A DNA stretch of 64,000 nt from Bigelowiella natans CCMP2755 (lineage: Eukaryota > Cercozoa > Chlorarachniophyceae), in the NCBI GenBank assembly GCA_000320545.1, contig ADNK01001243.1:15001-79000 (forward strand). The letters run 5' to 3'. This document shows positions 43,810-54,087 of this stretch, in pieces. The number at the start of each line of letters is the position of its first letter. Within the stretch, counting starts at the first letter, position 1. The translations under genes were made by a program, and so were the position numbers. The notes under the pieces were generated by a model. It made no database searches, was not told the origin of the DNA, and saw only the letters and a list, made by a program, of their open reading frames with translations.

Positions 43810-44419
43810 CGATGCTATAGACATTGAAGATATTGTGGTGATGAATGCTTGGTTTAGTAGACATCAATACGTATCAAAAATAGGTTATGATAAATGGAAA
43901 GCACAAGGGAAACCAATGGATCAAGGACAAAGAAACAGGAGAAGAGGTGCCGTAAGTTGGGCCGGATGGGGGGGAGATGCTGGTTTTGATTGGATTAATA
44001 GCAAAAAGGTTCAAGATAAAATTAAAAAATATAAGATAAGCATCAATGAGAAGTATGTTCCAAAATCTCTTAGTAAAGAAGATAGGAAAAAACAAATAGA
44101 GAGCATTTTTTATGGTAGAGCACGGCCTAAATTAAGAAGTTTCAAAAGCAAGAAATCTAAATGGACTGTTAAAGCTGACAAGTATTTCAAAGGTGATACA
44201 TCCTCATCTAATGTGACTAAAGTTTTAGATGTTCCTTTAAAAGCATTAAAAAAAATTATGAAAAAAGGTGAAGGAGCTTACTACTCTGGGGGATCAAGAC
44301 CGAATCAAAGTGCTGAGTCGTGGTCAAGAGCCCGTCTGTATTCTGTTCTGTTTGGTGGACCATCTCGTGATGTTGATAAAAAGATTGTAAGCAAATATGA
44401 TATTCCTTTATTGAAATAA
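43688..44419 (+). CDS. DUF5824-like protein
   Basis: 243 basic residues. The N-terminal half shows KIPAKVSKKARLALKLKKLG, TETGINRAKQLAHDD and VSWAGWGGDAGFDWINSKK, which I recognise as the DUF5824 pattern of giant viruses, algal viruses and some phages. The C-terminal quarter has SGGSRPNQSAESWSRAR followed by LYSVLFGG, a conserved motif seen with the same class of proteins. The biochemical function is unknown. The gene starts inside the 3' end of the GIY-YIG gene in another frame, suggesting co-expression. Confidence 0.65.
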   Translation: MKIKIPAKVSKKARLALKLKKLGWKGMTETGINRAKQLAHDDAIDIEDIVVMNAWFSRHQYVSKIGYDKWKAQGKPMDQGQRNRRRGAVSWAGWGGDAGFDWINSKKVQDKIKKYKISINEKYVPKSLSKEDRKKQIESIFYGRARPKLRSFKSKKSKWTVKADKYFKGDTSSSNVTKVLDVPLKALKKIMKKGEGAYYSGGSRPNQSAESWSRARLYSVLFGGPSRDVDKKIVSKYDIPLLK

Positions 44420-44424
44420 AAAAA

Positions 44425-44428
44425 TCTA
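44425..44428 (+). promoter_or_regulatory. TCTA element of the 52-residue gene
   Basis: AAAAATCTATAGTATTATA directly precedes the ATG at 44439; the gap is 10 nt. Confidence 0.5.
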
Positions 44429-44438
44429 TAGTATTATA

Positions 44439-44597
44439 ATGGTATTGAAAAAATTAACCAAAAGACAGAAAGATTTGTTGACCGCTCACAGTAAGCATCA
44501 TAGTAAAAAACATATGGCTTCTATGAGAATGAACCTAATGTTAGGTAAAACTTTCAAAGAAGCCCACGAGATAGCAACTAAAAAGTATGGTAAGTAA
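44439..44597 (+). CDS. 52-residue basic protein
   Basis: Starts MVLKKLTKRQKDLLTAHSKH and ends with a basic Lys-Tyr-Gly-Lys tail. His- and Lys-rich with a regular helix (HSKKHMASMRMNLMLGKTFK). Short proteins of this kind, with a K(L)xxxQKxLLxxHxxHHSxKHM-type start, are common in algal viruses, but their role is not known to me. A strong promoter-like element directly upstream and the compact fit between neighbours support it as a real gene despite its size. Confidence 0.6.
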   Translation: MVLKKLTKRQKDLLTAHSKHHSKKHMASMRMNLMLGKTFKEAHEIATKKYGK

Positions 44598-44632
44598 ATA
44601 ATTTTTATTATTATTATCAATGACAATAAATC

Positions 44633-45445
44633 TTATTTATCTTCAAGTTTGATGTTTTTTTTGTCTTTTGAAATCTTGTAATATTTGCGGAACAATTTAT
44701 CAAAATCATCTGATTTGAGACCAAGATATTTTATGTATTCATCTTGTAATTTAATATTCTCTTTGTCATTTGAGTTTTTATAATATTTAAGAAACAATCT
44801 ATCAAAATTCTTTGATTTAACATCATTAGGCAACACACATCTAATGGTGCCTTCAAGACTTCCATCACTATATTTCACTTTGAAGGTAGTAGGTTCTTGA
44901 TGGTTATTTTTCTTTGCTTTGTTTGCATGGTCTAATATTTCAACGATGTATTTCTGCTTTTTGTTTCGTAGATTGTATGTAGGTTTTGACTCAATGTCTG
45001 TAAGTTTTTTAAATTGTTTACAATTTAATATTCTCATCAATTTACTCAACCTTATTAATATTCTTTCATCGCCTCTGTCTACTAACAAGTTGTTTTTTCT
45101 AGCATACTGTTTTAATTTTAGTTCATATTTATGAACCATAGAGTTTATAGCTGCTACTTTTTTGCTCTTTTCAGTGATGAATAAGTAATGTAATTTGCAA
45201 CCCATCCAAGGTCTTTTGGAGTCAGTGTACCCATAATATGATATGTAATCTTTTAATCTTGATGCTGGTTGAGTTCCCTTGCCTTGACCGAACTTGATGA
45301 CAAGTTCTTCAGTGAATTTCCTTTTGTATGTGTCCATGTTTGATGATATCACATACAAAAATCTTTTGTTCTTCAAAGATCTAAATTGTTCTTCCGTCAG
45401 CCATTTGTCCAATGGTTTTCCCATTTTTGATTTGAATATTCTCAT
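44633..45445 (-). CDS. TIR-encoded GIY-YIG-like protein
   Basis: 270 residues, mostly within the right terminal repeat. The N-terminal half has the layout of GIY-YIG/T5orf172-type domains: LYVI (30-33), KFGQGKG (51-57) and an Arg-containing ASRLKDY helix, then a helical part with QFKKLTDIESKPTYNLRNKK. The C-terminal 100 residues contain two similar blocks (FDRLFLKYYKNSNDKENIKL and FDKLFRKYYKISKDKKNIKL). A nuclease coded at the ends of a linear virus could act in end processing or integration; that is inference. The start at 45445 could alternatively be the internal Met at residue 8, which is where the left copy begins. It is the only intact copy. Confidence 0.7.
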   Translation of the reverse strand: MRIFKSKMGKPLDKWLTEEQFRSLKNKRFLYVISSNMDTYKRKFTEELVIKFGQGKGTQPASRLKDYISYYGYTDSKRPWMGCKLHYLFITEKSKKVAAINSMVHKYELKLKQYARKNNLLVDRGDERILIRLSKLMRILNCKQFKKLTDIESKPTYNLRNKKQKYIVEILDHANKAKKNNHQEPTTFKVKYSDGSLEGTIRCVLPNDVKSKNFDRLFLKYYKNSNDKENIKLQDEYIKYLGLKSDDFDKLFRKYYKISKDKKNIKLEDK

Positions 45446-45836
45446 TTATTATTTTAGGTGAGAATAAATTTACAGTGTTTTTAACGATGCTCTGCTGTGG
45501 ATTTTGCCATGTCATTTTTAACAAAGATTGTTTTCACAAAACACATGGGTGGAACATTTTCATCATGTCATTCTAGCAATTCAGTTCAGCAGCAGGTCGT
45601 CAGTAGGCAAAGCTTTCATGTTGCGCATTTTCGCACATTTTGCTACTGATTGCTGATGGGAAATCAATTGTGGAGTACTTGACATGTCATGCTCGTGCAA
45701 TTTTGCCATGTCATTCTAGCAATTCAGTTCAGCAGTAGGTCGTCAGTAGGTGAATTTTTGAAATGAAAATTTTGTGTCATTCCCCTACTGACGGCAGATG
45801 GGAAATCAAATGTGGGGTGTGGTCCATTCTCTGCTG
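44941..45836 (-). repeat. right terminal inverted repeat of the viral element
   Basis: Reverse complement of the left repeat. It ends at 45836 in TCTCTGCTG. The inner limit (44941) is where the left copy is interrupted by foreign DNA, so the ancestral repeat may have been longer and may have held the whole gene. Confidence 0.93.
45562..45815 (-). repeat. two direct repeat units inside the right TIR
   Basis: Mirror image of the units at 24074-24330. AGGTCGTCAGTAGG occurs twice, at about 45595 and 45737, each followed further on by GGGAAATCAA. Confidence 0.85.
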
Positions 45837-46985
45837 CATCAAGAGTCAAGAGGCAAAACTAGAAACGGAACGGGAAGACGGTTCAAACGTTCACCAACTA
45901 GCAAACCACGTGAGAAGCTGAAGGTGCAAATGTGTTCATGAAAACAGGCAACTTCATTGCCGATTGATTTCAAACATGCAAAGAAACAGAACCGTTGACA
46001 AAAAATCCATGGCGGGTGGTAGTTCTGGGCCATGAGTTCGACACATGCAACACGCGGCATGTGACACAAGAAACAAACAAATGCAACCTGAGCGCTGCAG
46101 CCGCTGCTCTGCACAGCCACATTGGGATGACCATTCCAGCATTCTGTGGCATTGAGAAAATTCAAACATTTCATTGCATCCGTCTCATGATGACGCCAGC
46201 AGCACTGTCGCACGGCACACTGCTTAGCATTTGTCCAGCTTCGCGAAAAAATGCAATCGCTACTCACCTTGTGCTCAATGAGGGAATGAGGGCACATGCA
46301 CGCCATGAATCTCACTCATGCAATCTAGCAATGCCACAGCATCTCGTCGCGCCTTTTTTGTTTCGGCGCCAACCATGTGCATGCATGAATTAGATCTAGA
46401 GATGAACGATGCATGCGCTCATTGCGGCGGTCGCCAGTGTCGTCGATCTGCATGCACAAACAGCATGCATGCGCGCGCATGGCAGGTGTCTAGCTGTCAC
46501 ACAGTGCACTGCGGAGACCTTGATGATCGAAGCAGTTAAAATTTGGCCAATGATGGAATTTCCACTGCATCTCGATCTGCTGGCGATCGATCACCGCGCA
46601 TGCGCATGGCCACCATTATTCTTCTAGTGTTCCATGGTTGCAAGTTTGGCCACTACTCGTTCGCTCACTCGATGGCCACGGCACGCGTGACACCACTTGC
46701 ATCATTAATGGCAAGACCATCCTATCAATCCAATCCGTTTCCACGCCGCAGTGCGAGAGATTTTTCTCTGCAAAACTACATCTTGCATTCTTAACTGCAT
46801 GTGCAGTAAACGCACTATTGCTCATAGCTAATGGCATAGTGCATAGTAGTGCAATCATGATAGCTATAATCAATCGTAAAACCTGCCAAATGCGTGGCTA
46901 AAATTCTTTAATATAAAGTAACGCCGCCTTGACCAATTTCGAAACAGGAATAAACGATAAGATGGAGAAATCGCAAGGAAAGAGT
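45837..46985. other. host flank right of the virus, repeat-rich
   Basis: GC content rises at once after 45836. The stretch has CATG-rich texture and contains a reverse copy of the dispersed repeat. Overlapping frames on both strands have Cys/His-rich translations and look non-coding. Confidence 0.5.
46084..46194 (-). repeat. dispersed repeat copy, reverse orientation
   Basis: GAGCGCTGCAGCCGCTGCTC, then GGGATGACCATTCCAGCATT, and TTTCATTGCATCCGTCTCAT: the reverse complement of the family at 12088, with a small insertion. It lies about 250 bp outside the right viral end. Confidence 0.75.
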
Positions 46986-47062
46986 GGCTGAGAAGAAAAA
47001 AAAAGTGTTACAGAATTTCCAAAAAGAGGTAGATTATATAATACCTAATTGTAGTCGTGATG

Positions 47063-47465
47063 CTAGGGTGGAGACATTGCGCTGAGCTCCTTAGCAAGCC
47101 CAATATTGGCCTGGTATAAGTAGTAGTTTTTTAAGCATACGCAAATGAAATATCACCGCACTGCATACACGCACACACACACACACATACACACACACAC
47201 ACACACCATATTTATTGACAACGCTATTACTACCTGTACTACTATTCGTACTACTACCACCACCACCACCAAGTAAGTAGTACCTTTTTGATGTGATCGA
47301 GCTCATTTTTAGCCCATGAATCAAGTTGACGATTTAGTGCTGCCATCTTAATACGTATTCGGTGTAAAACCGACTTGCACATTAGCCGCATAATCAGACG
47401 CTCCTGTCGAAGCTCTTCCGCAGCCAACTCCATCGCCTACAAACGATGAATTACAGCAATACGAG

Positions 47466-47503
<38 letters not shown>

Positions 47504-48015
47504 GAACGCAAGCACACAAATTCGTAATATTAATGTATATCCTTCAATCCAATATACAACAACATTCACTCCAAAAGGTATGGGATACTACTACTGCAAC
47601 GTTTAAGGGAAAGAAGATCATATGATGATAAGCACTTGTAAATAACCAACACCGACATCCCATGCTATTATTGGCTCCTCGAGCACGCACATGTAGTAAC
47701 AGCAGTAGTAGTGGTAGTAGTAGTAGTAGCGTTATGACGACGACACGAAAGGAGGCAGCAATTTGGCAGTAGTGGTCACATCTAACGAAGTTATTAATTC
47801 ACCACAACCACCTTTTCAGTGCCTTTCTTAAGCGCTTTCTCCAGTATCATCTTTCCATAATCACTTTCGCGTGCCATTAAGCGTTTGAAGGAATTATAAT
47901 CGTTGTTATCATTGTTGTCCCGTTGGCCGCCTTCTCCACTACTACGAGTGGTTGAACTAGACTTACTCTGAACCTCCTCCTTTCCCCTCTCTGCTTTTTC
48001 TTTTTTCATCACAGG

Positions 48016-48046
<31 letters not shown>

Positions 48047-48831
48047 GTAGAAGGAATCTTCTTCTCTTCCATTCCCTCTTTGGACTGCTGTTCACTATGC
48101 TGTTTCTCCTCCTCCTCCTCCCCCTCCTGCTGCTGCTTTGTGACAACAGTTGTCGTCCTACTACGACTATCTGCTGGTGCATCATCTTTCATAGCACCCA
48201 CCTTTGATGAAGCAGCACTACTATTAAGAACGCTGCTACTGCTAGTGGTTAAACGCAACTCTCCCCTCTCTTCCTCCTCCTCCTTCTCTCTCTTTACACC
48301 ACTGCCGTCGCATGAAAACAGGCAATTCTGTTCAATCAGCCCGTACTGCATCAGTGCTTCCTTGGCCATGGCAGCCGATACGTGCGGACTAACCTTTGAT
48401 GAAATTACTGCCAGTTGAGCCATCAAGGGGTTGGGCACTCGCTGATGATGATGATGAGGAGGAGGAGATGGAGGGAGAAGAAGAAGTAATAATAATAAGA
48501 TGATGATGATGATGCTGACAGAGGATGCGCCTTCTGCTGTGTGAATCAGAAATAGGTTGGCGATGTGACGACGACGACACCAATGACTTGACTGCTAATT
48601 CGACAGAAGAAGAAGGAGAATTTTATCAAGACAGCAGCTTTCTAGCTGTATTATTATGTAATGCCCTCCTCCTCCTCCTCCTCCTCCTCCTCCTTCCTCG
48701 CACACAGAAGCATTAACAAACAACCGCTGATAGGAGAACACTGCTACTACTACTACTACTACTTCTACACGAATGTGAAAAGAAGAAGCCCATTTCCCAC
48801 AAGCAAGGTAAACACACACACACGCACACAC

Positions 48832-48868
<37 letters not shown>

Positions 48869-49747
48869 ATAGGAATGTTGCTTGCTCGTGTTGCTGTATT
48901 GTAATCTTTGTGATAGATGAATATGTAATTATTACCTCGAGGAAAGGAAGTTTCTGCACATTAGTACCTCCATCGTCACCGCCTGCCGTGTCATTACTAT
49001 CATTTTCATCGACTATTGCCCCAGTGCCTCTTCCTCCTTTAACAGCAGCAGATTGTTTCTTCTTCCTGTTCTTCATCTTTTTGTTGTTGCTGTTCTTCGT
49101 TTTCTTCTGGTTCTTCTTCGGCGACTTCATCAGTAACAGTAGGCGATCCTTATCCGCAAAGGAGAATGCATCCATCAGAGGAAGCCTCAGGAAATGAAGC
49201 ATTGCGTGCTCACGGCTAGGCATCTGTGCATGATCGCTAATGCTTTCGAAATCTCCTCCGTAGGACTTGACGGCCTCGAGGAGGGCAAGCTCGGCCTCAC
49301 CACCTAGAGGTCTCGCAGGGGAATCATGATGATGCGACAATTGACCCTCTTGAGTCTCACGCAGGAAATCTTCCGCACATAAGAAGGCTGGGAACTCACC
49401 GTTGTGGAACGCTTCAGGGGATAGCACATAACTGGGGTCTTGTCTTGCGATGTACCGATCCTTCTTACAAAATTTTCCCGTAACGACACAACGAGGGCGT
49501 TCTTCGATTAGCCGACGAGCATCACTTGAAGATGACTTTTTCTTGCTTTCATGTAGCACACGCTTGCTACTGACTCCTCCTCCTCCTTGTGTTTTCATCA
49601 TAATATTGGGACCTAAGCATACTTCGCATACTTCGTCGTCTACCACCGCTGATGATGAGCCATAACCCCCTTCTCCCAGTCGGCTCTTAGATGGATCATG
49701 GAGTAGCCTACGACGACGACGACGACGAAGAACAACCGCATCATCAT

Positions 49748-49780
<33 letters not shown>

Positions 49781-51434
49781 TATCATACCCTTGTTCAGCG
49801 TGTACGTACACAGAAGATATGAAGGTAGAGCACAACCAATCAAACATTGTATCATCATTTACAAAATGATGATAATGATGGGAAAGAAATTTGTGTCGTA
49901 CTGTATAGGTCGCCTTCTCCGTTGATACCCGCCATGCTCTCCTGCCCCCTTTCCGTGCAGCAATACTGCTCTCTTCTTTCTTCTCTTGTCATTATTATTA
50001 TTTTCATTATTCGATAAGAAGTGCACGGCAGCAGAGTGTCCAAAGGGCGGCAACACTGGAAACATCGCTTCCCTCTCTCCAACGTTGTTGATGCCATTAA
50101 AAGAAGAAACGCCTCGATTTATGATGCCCCATTGTGACAAGAACGCGTGTATTCGTGCGGTAACATGATGGTCTCCATCCACTAGCTTGAGGGCATGTTC
50201 CTGGTAGTGGTGATTGATGATGTTTGTGGTCATATACAATAATAATAATAATAATAATAATGGGTCAAGATGACGATTCAATCATTTCACTGAAAGATAA
50301 TAATGGGTCAAGATTAGATAATTAAAAAATAATTCGTGGGATTACGCACGCATACAAACGCGGCTTCTTTCTGATTTTGTCACAAGCAAGTTGAAAATGA
50401 AGATTATATTTGTTCTACATCTCCTCTTGCACTTACGTTATTAGAACCAAGCAGATCACAACTACTACTCACTTACTTACTACTACATACAGGTAGTGCT
50501 TCTCACGGAAAACACGAAATAATAAAGAGCATTTAATAATGAATACCATTGTGAGATGACGACAGCCTGCTGCCCTATAGGTTTCGACGAGAAAATTGCG
50601 GATCTTGATGTACATATCTAGCTTCTTCTTTGACTTTCTTGCAAAATATTCTGGCATCGCCTTTCTCTCGTGTCTATGCACGTCCTCCATATTGAACCAC
50701 CGAGCGTGAGGTGGGAGGAGGAGGGGCGTGTGTGTGGGTGATCGTAACATAGCCGTAGCGGCCTGATATCGTGCATCGTTTCATTTTGAGAAGATGATTG
50801 AGGACCATGAGAGTGGAAGGCTACTACTATGCTATATAATGATGATGTGTCCAATTCAATATCCCGTCTTCTCTCACTAGAGGAGGAGGAGGAGGAGGAG
50901 GAGGAGGAGGAGGGGACCACGAAACAAAGTACGACGTTGTTAATACATAGAGCATGCTCAAATTGTAGTAACCACATACTACATCGCAGCAGCAGCAGTA
51001 GTAGTAGTACCTCTGGCCCCTCTATTGCAGCAATGAGAGGTCTGGAATATGGGAAAGCGGGCTTCTCTCCTAGCAGCTTCGATCGTTGCGCAACTGTCAT
51101 GCTACTACTGCTAGTAATGTTGGTGAGTGTACCAGAGAGCGGTTGTTGTGAGGAGGGTACTGCTGCTGCTGCTGCCTCCGCATTAGCTGTCAATCCTAAT
51201 GTCAGGCCTTTTTGCGTACATGGCATCCAGCCCTCTGACCCCTTAATTACCCGTGACGAAAGAAGCACTCCCTTCCCCTCCTCGCCATACACCTCCTCCT
51301 CGTCATCGTAGCTACTACTACTACGGGGGTGTTCATATTTCGCTACGGAAGTCTTCATCCTCCAGTTTTTGCTGACTTTGACCGGTTTATTTGCCATCCT
51401 GTTCCGTTAATATTTTAAAAAACAATAAGAGTTG

Positions 51435-51469
<35 letters not shown>

Positions 51470-53202
51470 GTTGTGAACACATCATCTGGTAACAACGCAG
51501 CAGCAAATGACTAGAAAACTACTTCGTGATTATGATGATGATGATGAGATAACAAATGATGGTAATTGTTTTTCTTGCTGTGCGACAAGATTCATGACAA
51601 AAAATGTCCCCCCTCGAAAACAACTTGTTGAAATGTTTTCCTTTGTCTTTCCCTCCTTCCCTCATGTCTTGTAGGTTTGTGTGAGCAGCATCGATGCTGG
51701 GTGTTTTCTCGCTTCTTCTTCTCTTATTTCTCTTTGTATTGTTGTTGTTGTTGTTGTTCTTCTTCTTCTTCTTCTTCCTCTCATACTTCTCTTGCTAGCT
51801 TACTCACAAGTTGTTGCTGGCAGCATTGTCGAGTTTCCGTTTACGATTAAATATAGGCATATCGTCGTCATCCTCAGTTCCGTCTGAGCTGTCTTCTTGG
51901 GCTTCTCCACCTCCCTCCTCCAATTCCATATTTACACTTGTTGATGAAAGCGTGCCGATCTGTAATTTCTTACTGCTATGCACTGTTTCATCAGCCCTCG
52001 CCTTCGTTTCTCTCATTGCTGTTGACTTTTTGGATGAAGAGGACTTCCGTTTCTTCTTGTTTTTCTTCGCTTTATTGGTACTTTTGTCATCTTCCTCTTC
52101 CTCCACATCATCCTCCGAGTAGTCAAGCTCGTTCATCCATTCATTATACCTTTATTACATCATTTAAAAGAGAGGAAAAAATAGCGGGACCAGCCGAAAC
52201 AATTAGCAGCAACAGAAGCAATTACTCACTCGAATACATAGTTGATCTCATATAGCGCATATACTTGCAACTCAATAAAGAGCAACGCCAACAATAACGA
52301 TCTGTTATTACTTTTTGAGGTCCGTAATGAAGCGTTCAGTGACTCTCCATGCGCCTTGTGGTTCCATGGGCGGTTCCGGTTGTCCCTCGATTTCGCTTTG
52401 CGACAACCACTGATCATAGCTGTCCGGGAAGTACCACCAGTGCACACGTGCGCGGTTGCCCTTAATTTCGATCGTGCGCAAATAGTCCTGATCGGGATTC
52501 ACATAACGTTTGTTTGGATCGTTTAGAATCACGATATGCGTCGCGTCATCTCGGCGTTGCGATATCACACCACCATGAGCCGTGATAATCTTCTCTAACC
52601 CTAAAGTTGGCCAACTTGGGTGTCCCTTCTCGAAGAAAATTGAAGGAACCTCGAGAACCTGTCGGTCTACGAGCATCTTGTAGATTGCAAGGCATATATC
52701 TATATTCTTGCGTTCTATGTCACTGAAGCCTTTCCCACTCCCTTTAGTCTTGGCAGCTATGTGATCCCAGTAGAACTTGTCCCAGCCATACTCAATCTTT
52801 TTCTCGTAGCAAGTGAGGCAAATTAGACACACGCCTCCGCCAATCGAAAAGTCTTGAAACACGTGAGGAGGAAGCTTTGTGCACTGCATATGGAAAGATT
52901 ATAATATTAGAGGGCATAACCCCACAAATGACGCGCACAAAAATGTAGATGCCAACTGTAATTCCAATTTACTCTCACAACTTAAAACTATTGTATTTTC
53001 GTTCTCCTGACCTCCCTGCTGTTCCCGTTTAAGCCAAATGTTTTCTCATGGAACATTTGAAGCTCGCCAATGAGTATGGATAGCGACATTCGATCAAGTT
53101 TTTCCCTCCGCAGATCCACCTAATTGGTGTAAGCATAGGCACGCATACACCCATATTCAACGTAAACAATAGTTAATAAACAAATGTATATTATATATAC
53201 AT

Positions 53203-53262
<60 letters not shown>

Positions 53263-53511
53263 CGGTGATATATTTCTTTCTGCCACACCATTCTTTGGAC
53301 GTCCTGGAGGAAGTGCAGCACCGGTTTGAACTTCACCGCCTAGTTGTAAAGTTTCGGACATTGATCATATCTGCAAGATAGGAAATGGAGTAAACCTTAA
53401 CATAGCTAGTTATAACTTAATGACCATCTCATCTCTATAATAGCGTGGAAGTTCGGCAATGATGCTGGGCTTCTTCTGGCGGCGCCGGGGCGCCTCAAGG
53501 GAGGTTGCCAT
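47063..53511 (-). CDS. SWI3/SMARCC-type chromatin-remodelling subunit
   Basis: Core subunit of SWI/SNF nucleosome remodelling complexes. The probable start is 53511 (MATSLEAPRRRQKKPS). Exons in order: a helical N-terminus; 52308-52889 with VHWWYFPDSYDQWLSQSEIE, the SMARCC N-terminal (BRCT/chromo-like) module; an acidic linker (51804-52136); the SWIRM domain split between an exon at about 50600-50700 (WFNMEDVHRHERKAMPEYFA) and one at 50080-50220 (VTARIHAFLSQWGIINRGV); then a ZZ-like/SANT region (48765-49847) with AELALLEAVKSYGGDFESIS and HAMLHFLRLPLMDAFSF; then NPLMAQLAVISSKVSPHVSA at 48400. The coiled-coil C-terminus lies at 47285-47450, and the last exon ends AKELSAMSPP at 47063. Low-complexity acidic, Ser and Ala tracts encoded by microsatellites are unusually many. 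Confidence 0.85.
47165..47206. repeat. (CA)n microsatellite in the last SWI3 intron
   Basis: CA dinucleotides with one or two interruptions. Further CA tracts lie at about 47468-47500 and 48808-48868, in introns of the same gene. Confidence 0.9.
50880..50914. repeat. (GGA)n trinucleotide tract
   Basis: GAGGAGGAG repeats inside the SWI3 gene, probably intronic. A (CTA)n tract lies at about 51434-51470 and a GTT/CTT tract at 51738-51780. Confidence 0.9.
53204..53260. repeat. (TA)n microsatellite
   Basis: Almost pure TA repeat in an N-terminal intron of the SWI3 gene. Confidence 0.95.
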
Positions 53512-54087
53512 TCTTGTTTGGCCGGTTGGCGCTCTCTGATACTTGACAAGCAATGTGTGAGAAATTAAGCAGGTTTTCTCCTTGCGACATCAAGTTCTAC
53601 CTTATTCACAAGCGAAACAGTAAGACTGTAATAGCGCTAGTACATGTAATAACTGTGGGTTTGGACTACTTCCAACAGCTAAATCTATGTGTGATGGATG
53701 ATGAGTGGTAATATGATCAACAGAGATTAGATGTTTCTGGATTAAATATTTAACCAAAACTAAAACTATATCGACAACAACAATATTGTTTGCCGATTAG
53801 TTCTCCTCCTCCTCCTCCTCCTCCTCCTCCTCCTCCTCTTCCTCCTCCTTCCTAGACCTACTACTGGAGTATAACAACACATAGCAAGACCCAAAATTGA
53901 TTGATTGATTGATTGTATCCTCATCCCATGGACTAAAGAAGACGAAAGGACAGGCTGGAGGAGGAGAACGACGACGAACAAGGATACATACGGTGTATCG
54001 TTCCGAACCCAAACCCACTACAACGACCCAATAGCACAGATTTCTCTCCAACCTTAAGTGTGGTGGCAGTAATAAGCTGGGAAGGTC
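53512..54087. promoter_or_regulatory. divergent intergenic region
   Basis: Between the SWI3 gene (-) and the gene starting at 54088 (+), so promoters of both may lie here. It includes a (CCT)n tract at about 53803-53848 and GATT repeats near 53898. No recognised motif. Confidence 0.4.

Larger units (their letters stand above)
24052..45836. mobile_element. integrated polinton-like virus / virophage-type element, about 21.8 kb
   Basis: The element is defined by matching inverted ends (24052-24959 and 44941-45836), a sharp drop in GC content, and dense intronless genes typical of Preplasmiviricota-type viruses. These include a packaging ATPase, a double-jelly-roll major capsid protein, a penton-like protein, an SF1 helicase fusion and GIY-YIG proteins. 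Genes left of 32.4 kb read leftward and most genes to the right read rightward. No perfect target-site duplication is visible. The left arm has taken up foreign DNA (24960-28330), so the original virus was probably about 18-19 kb. Integration of such viruses in protist genomes is well established; the gene set here is divergent. Confidence 0.9.

Noticed and set aside
28501-45836. Viral tyrosine or DDE integrase and adenovirus-type capsid protease
   Set aside because: Searched by eye for R..H.R..Y, DD35E and His-Glu-Cys protease patterns in all larger frames; none was convincing, so absence is reported as an observation only.
48595-48870. Frames across CA, CTA and CTC microsatellites
   Set aside because: Translations are pure dipeptide or homopolymer tracts; the region is intron of the SWI3 gene.
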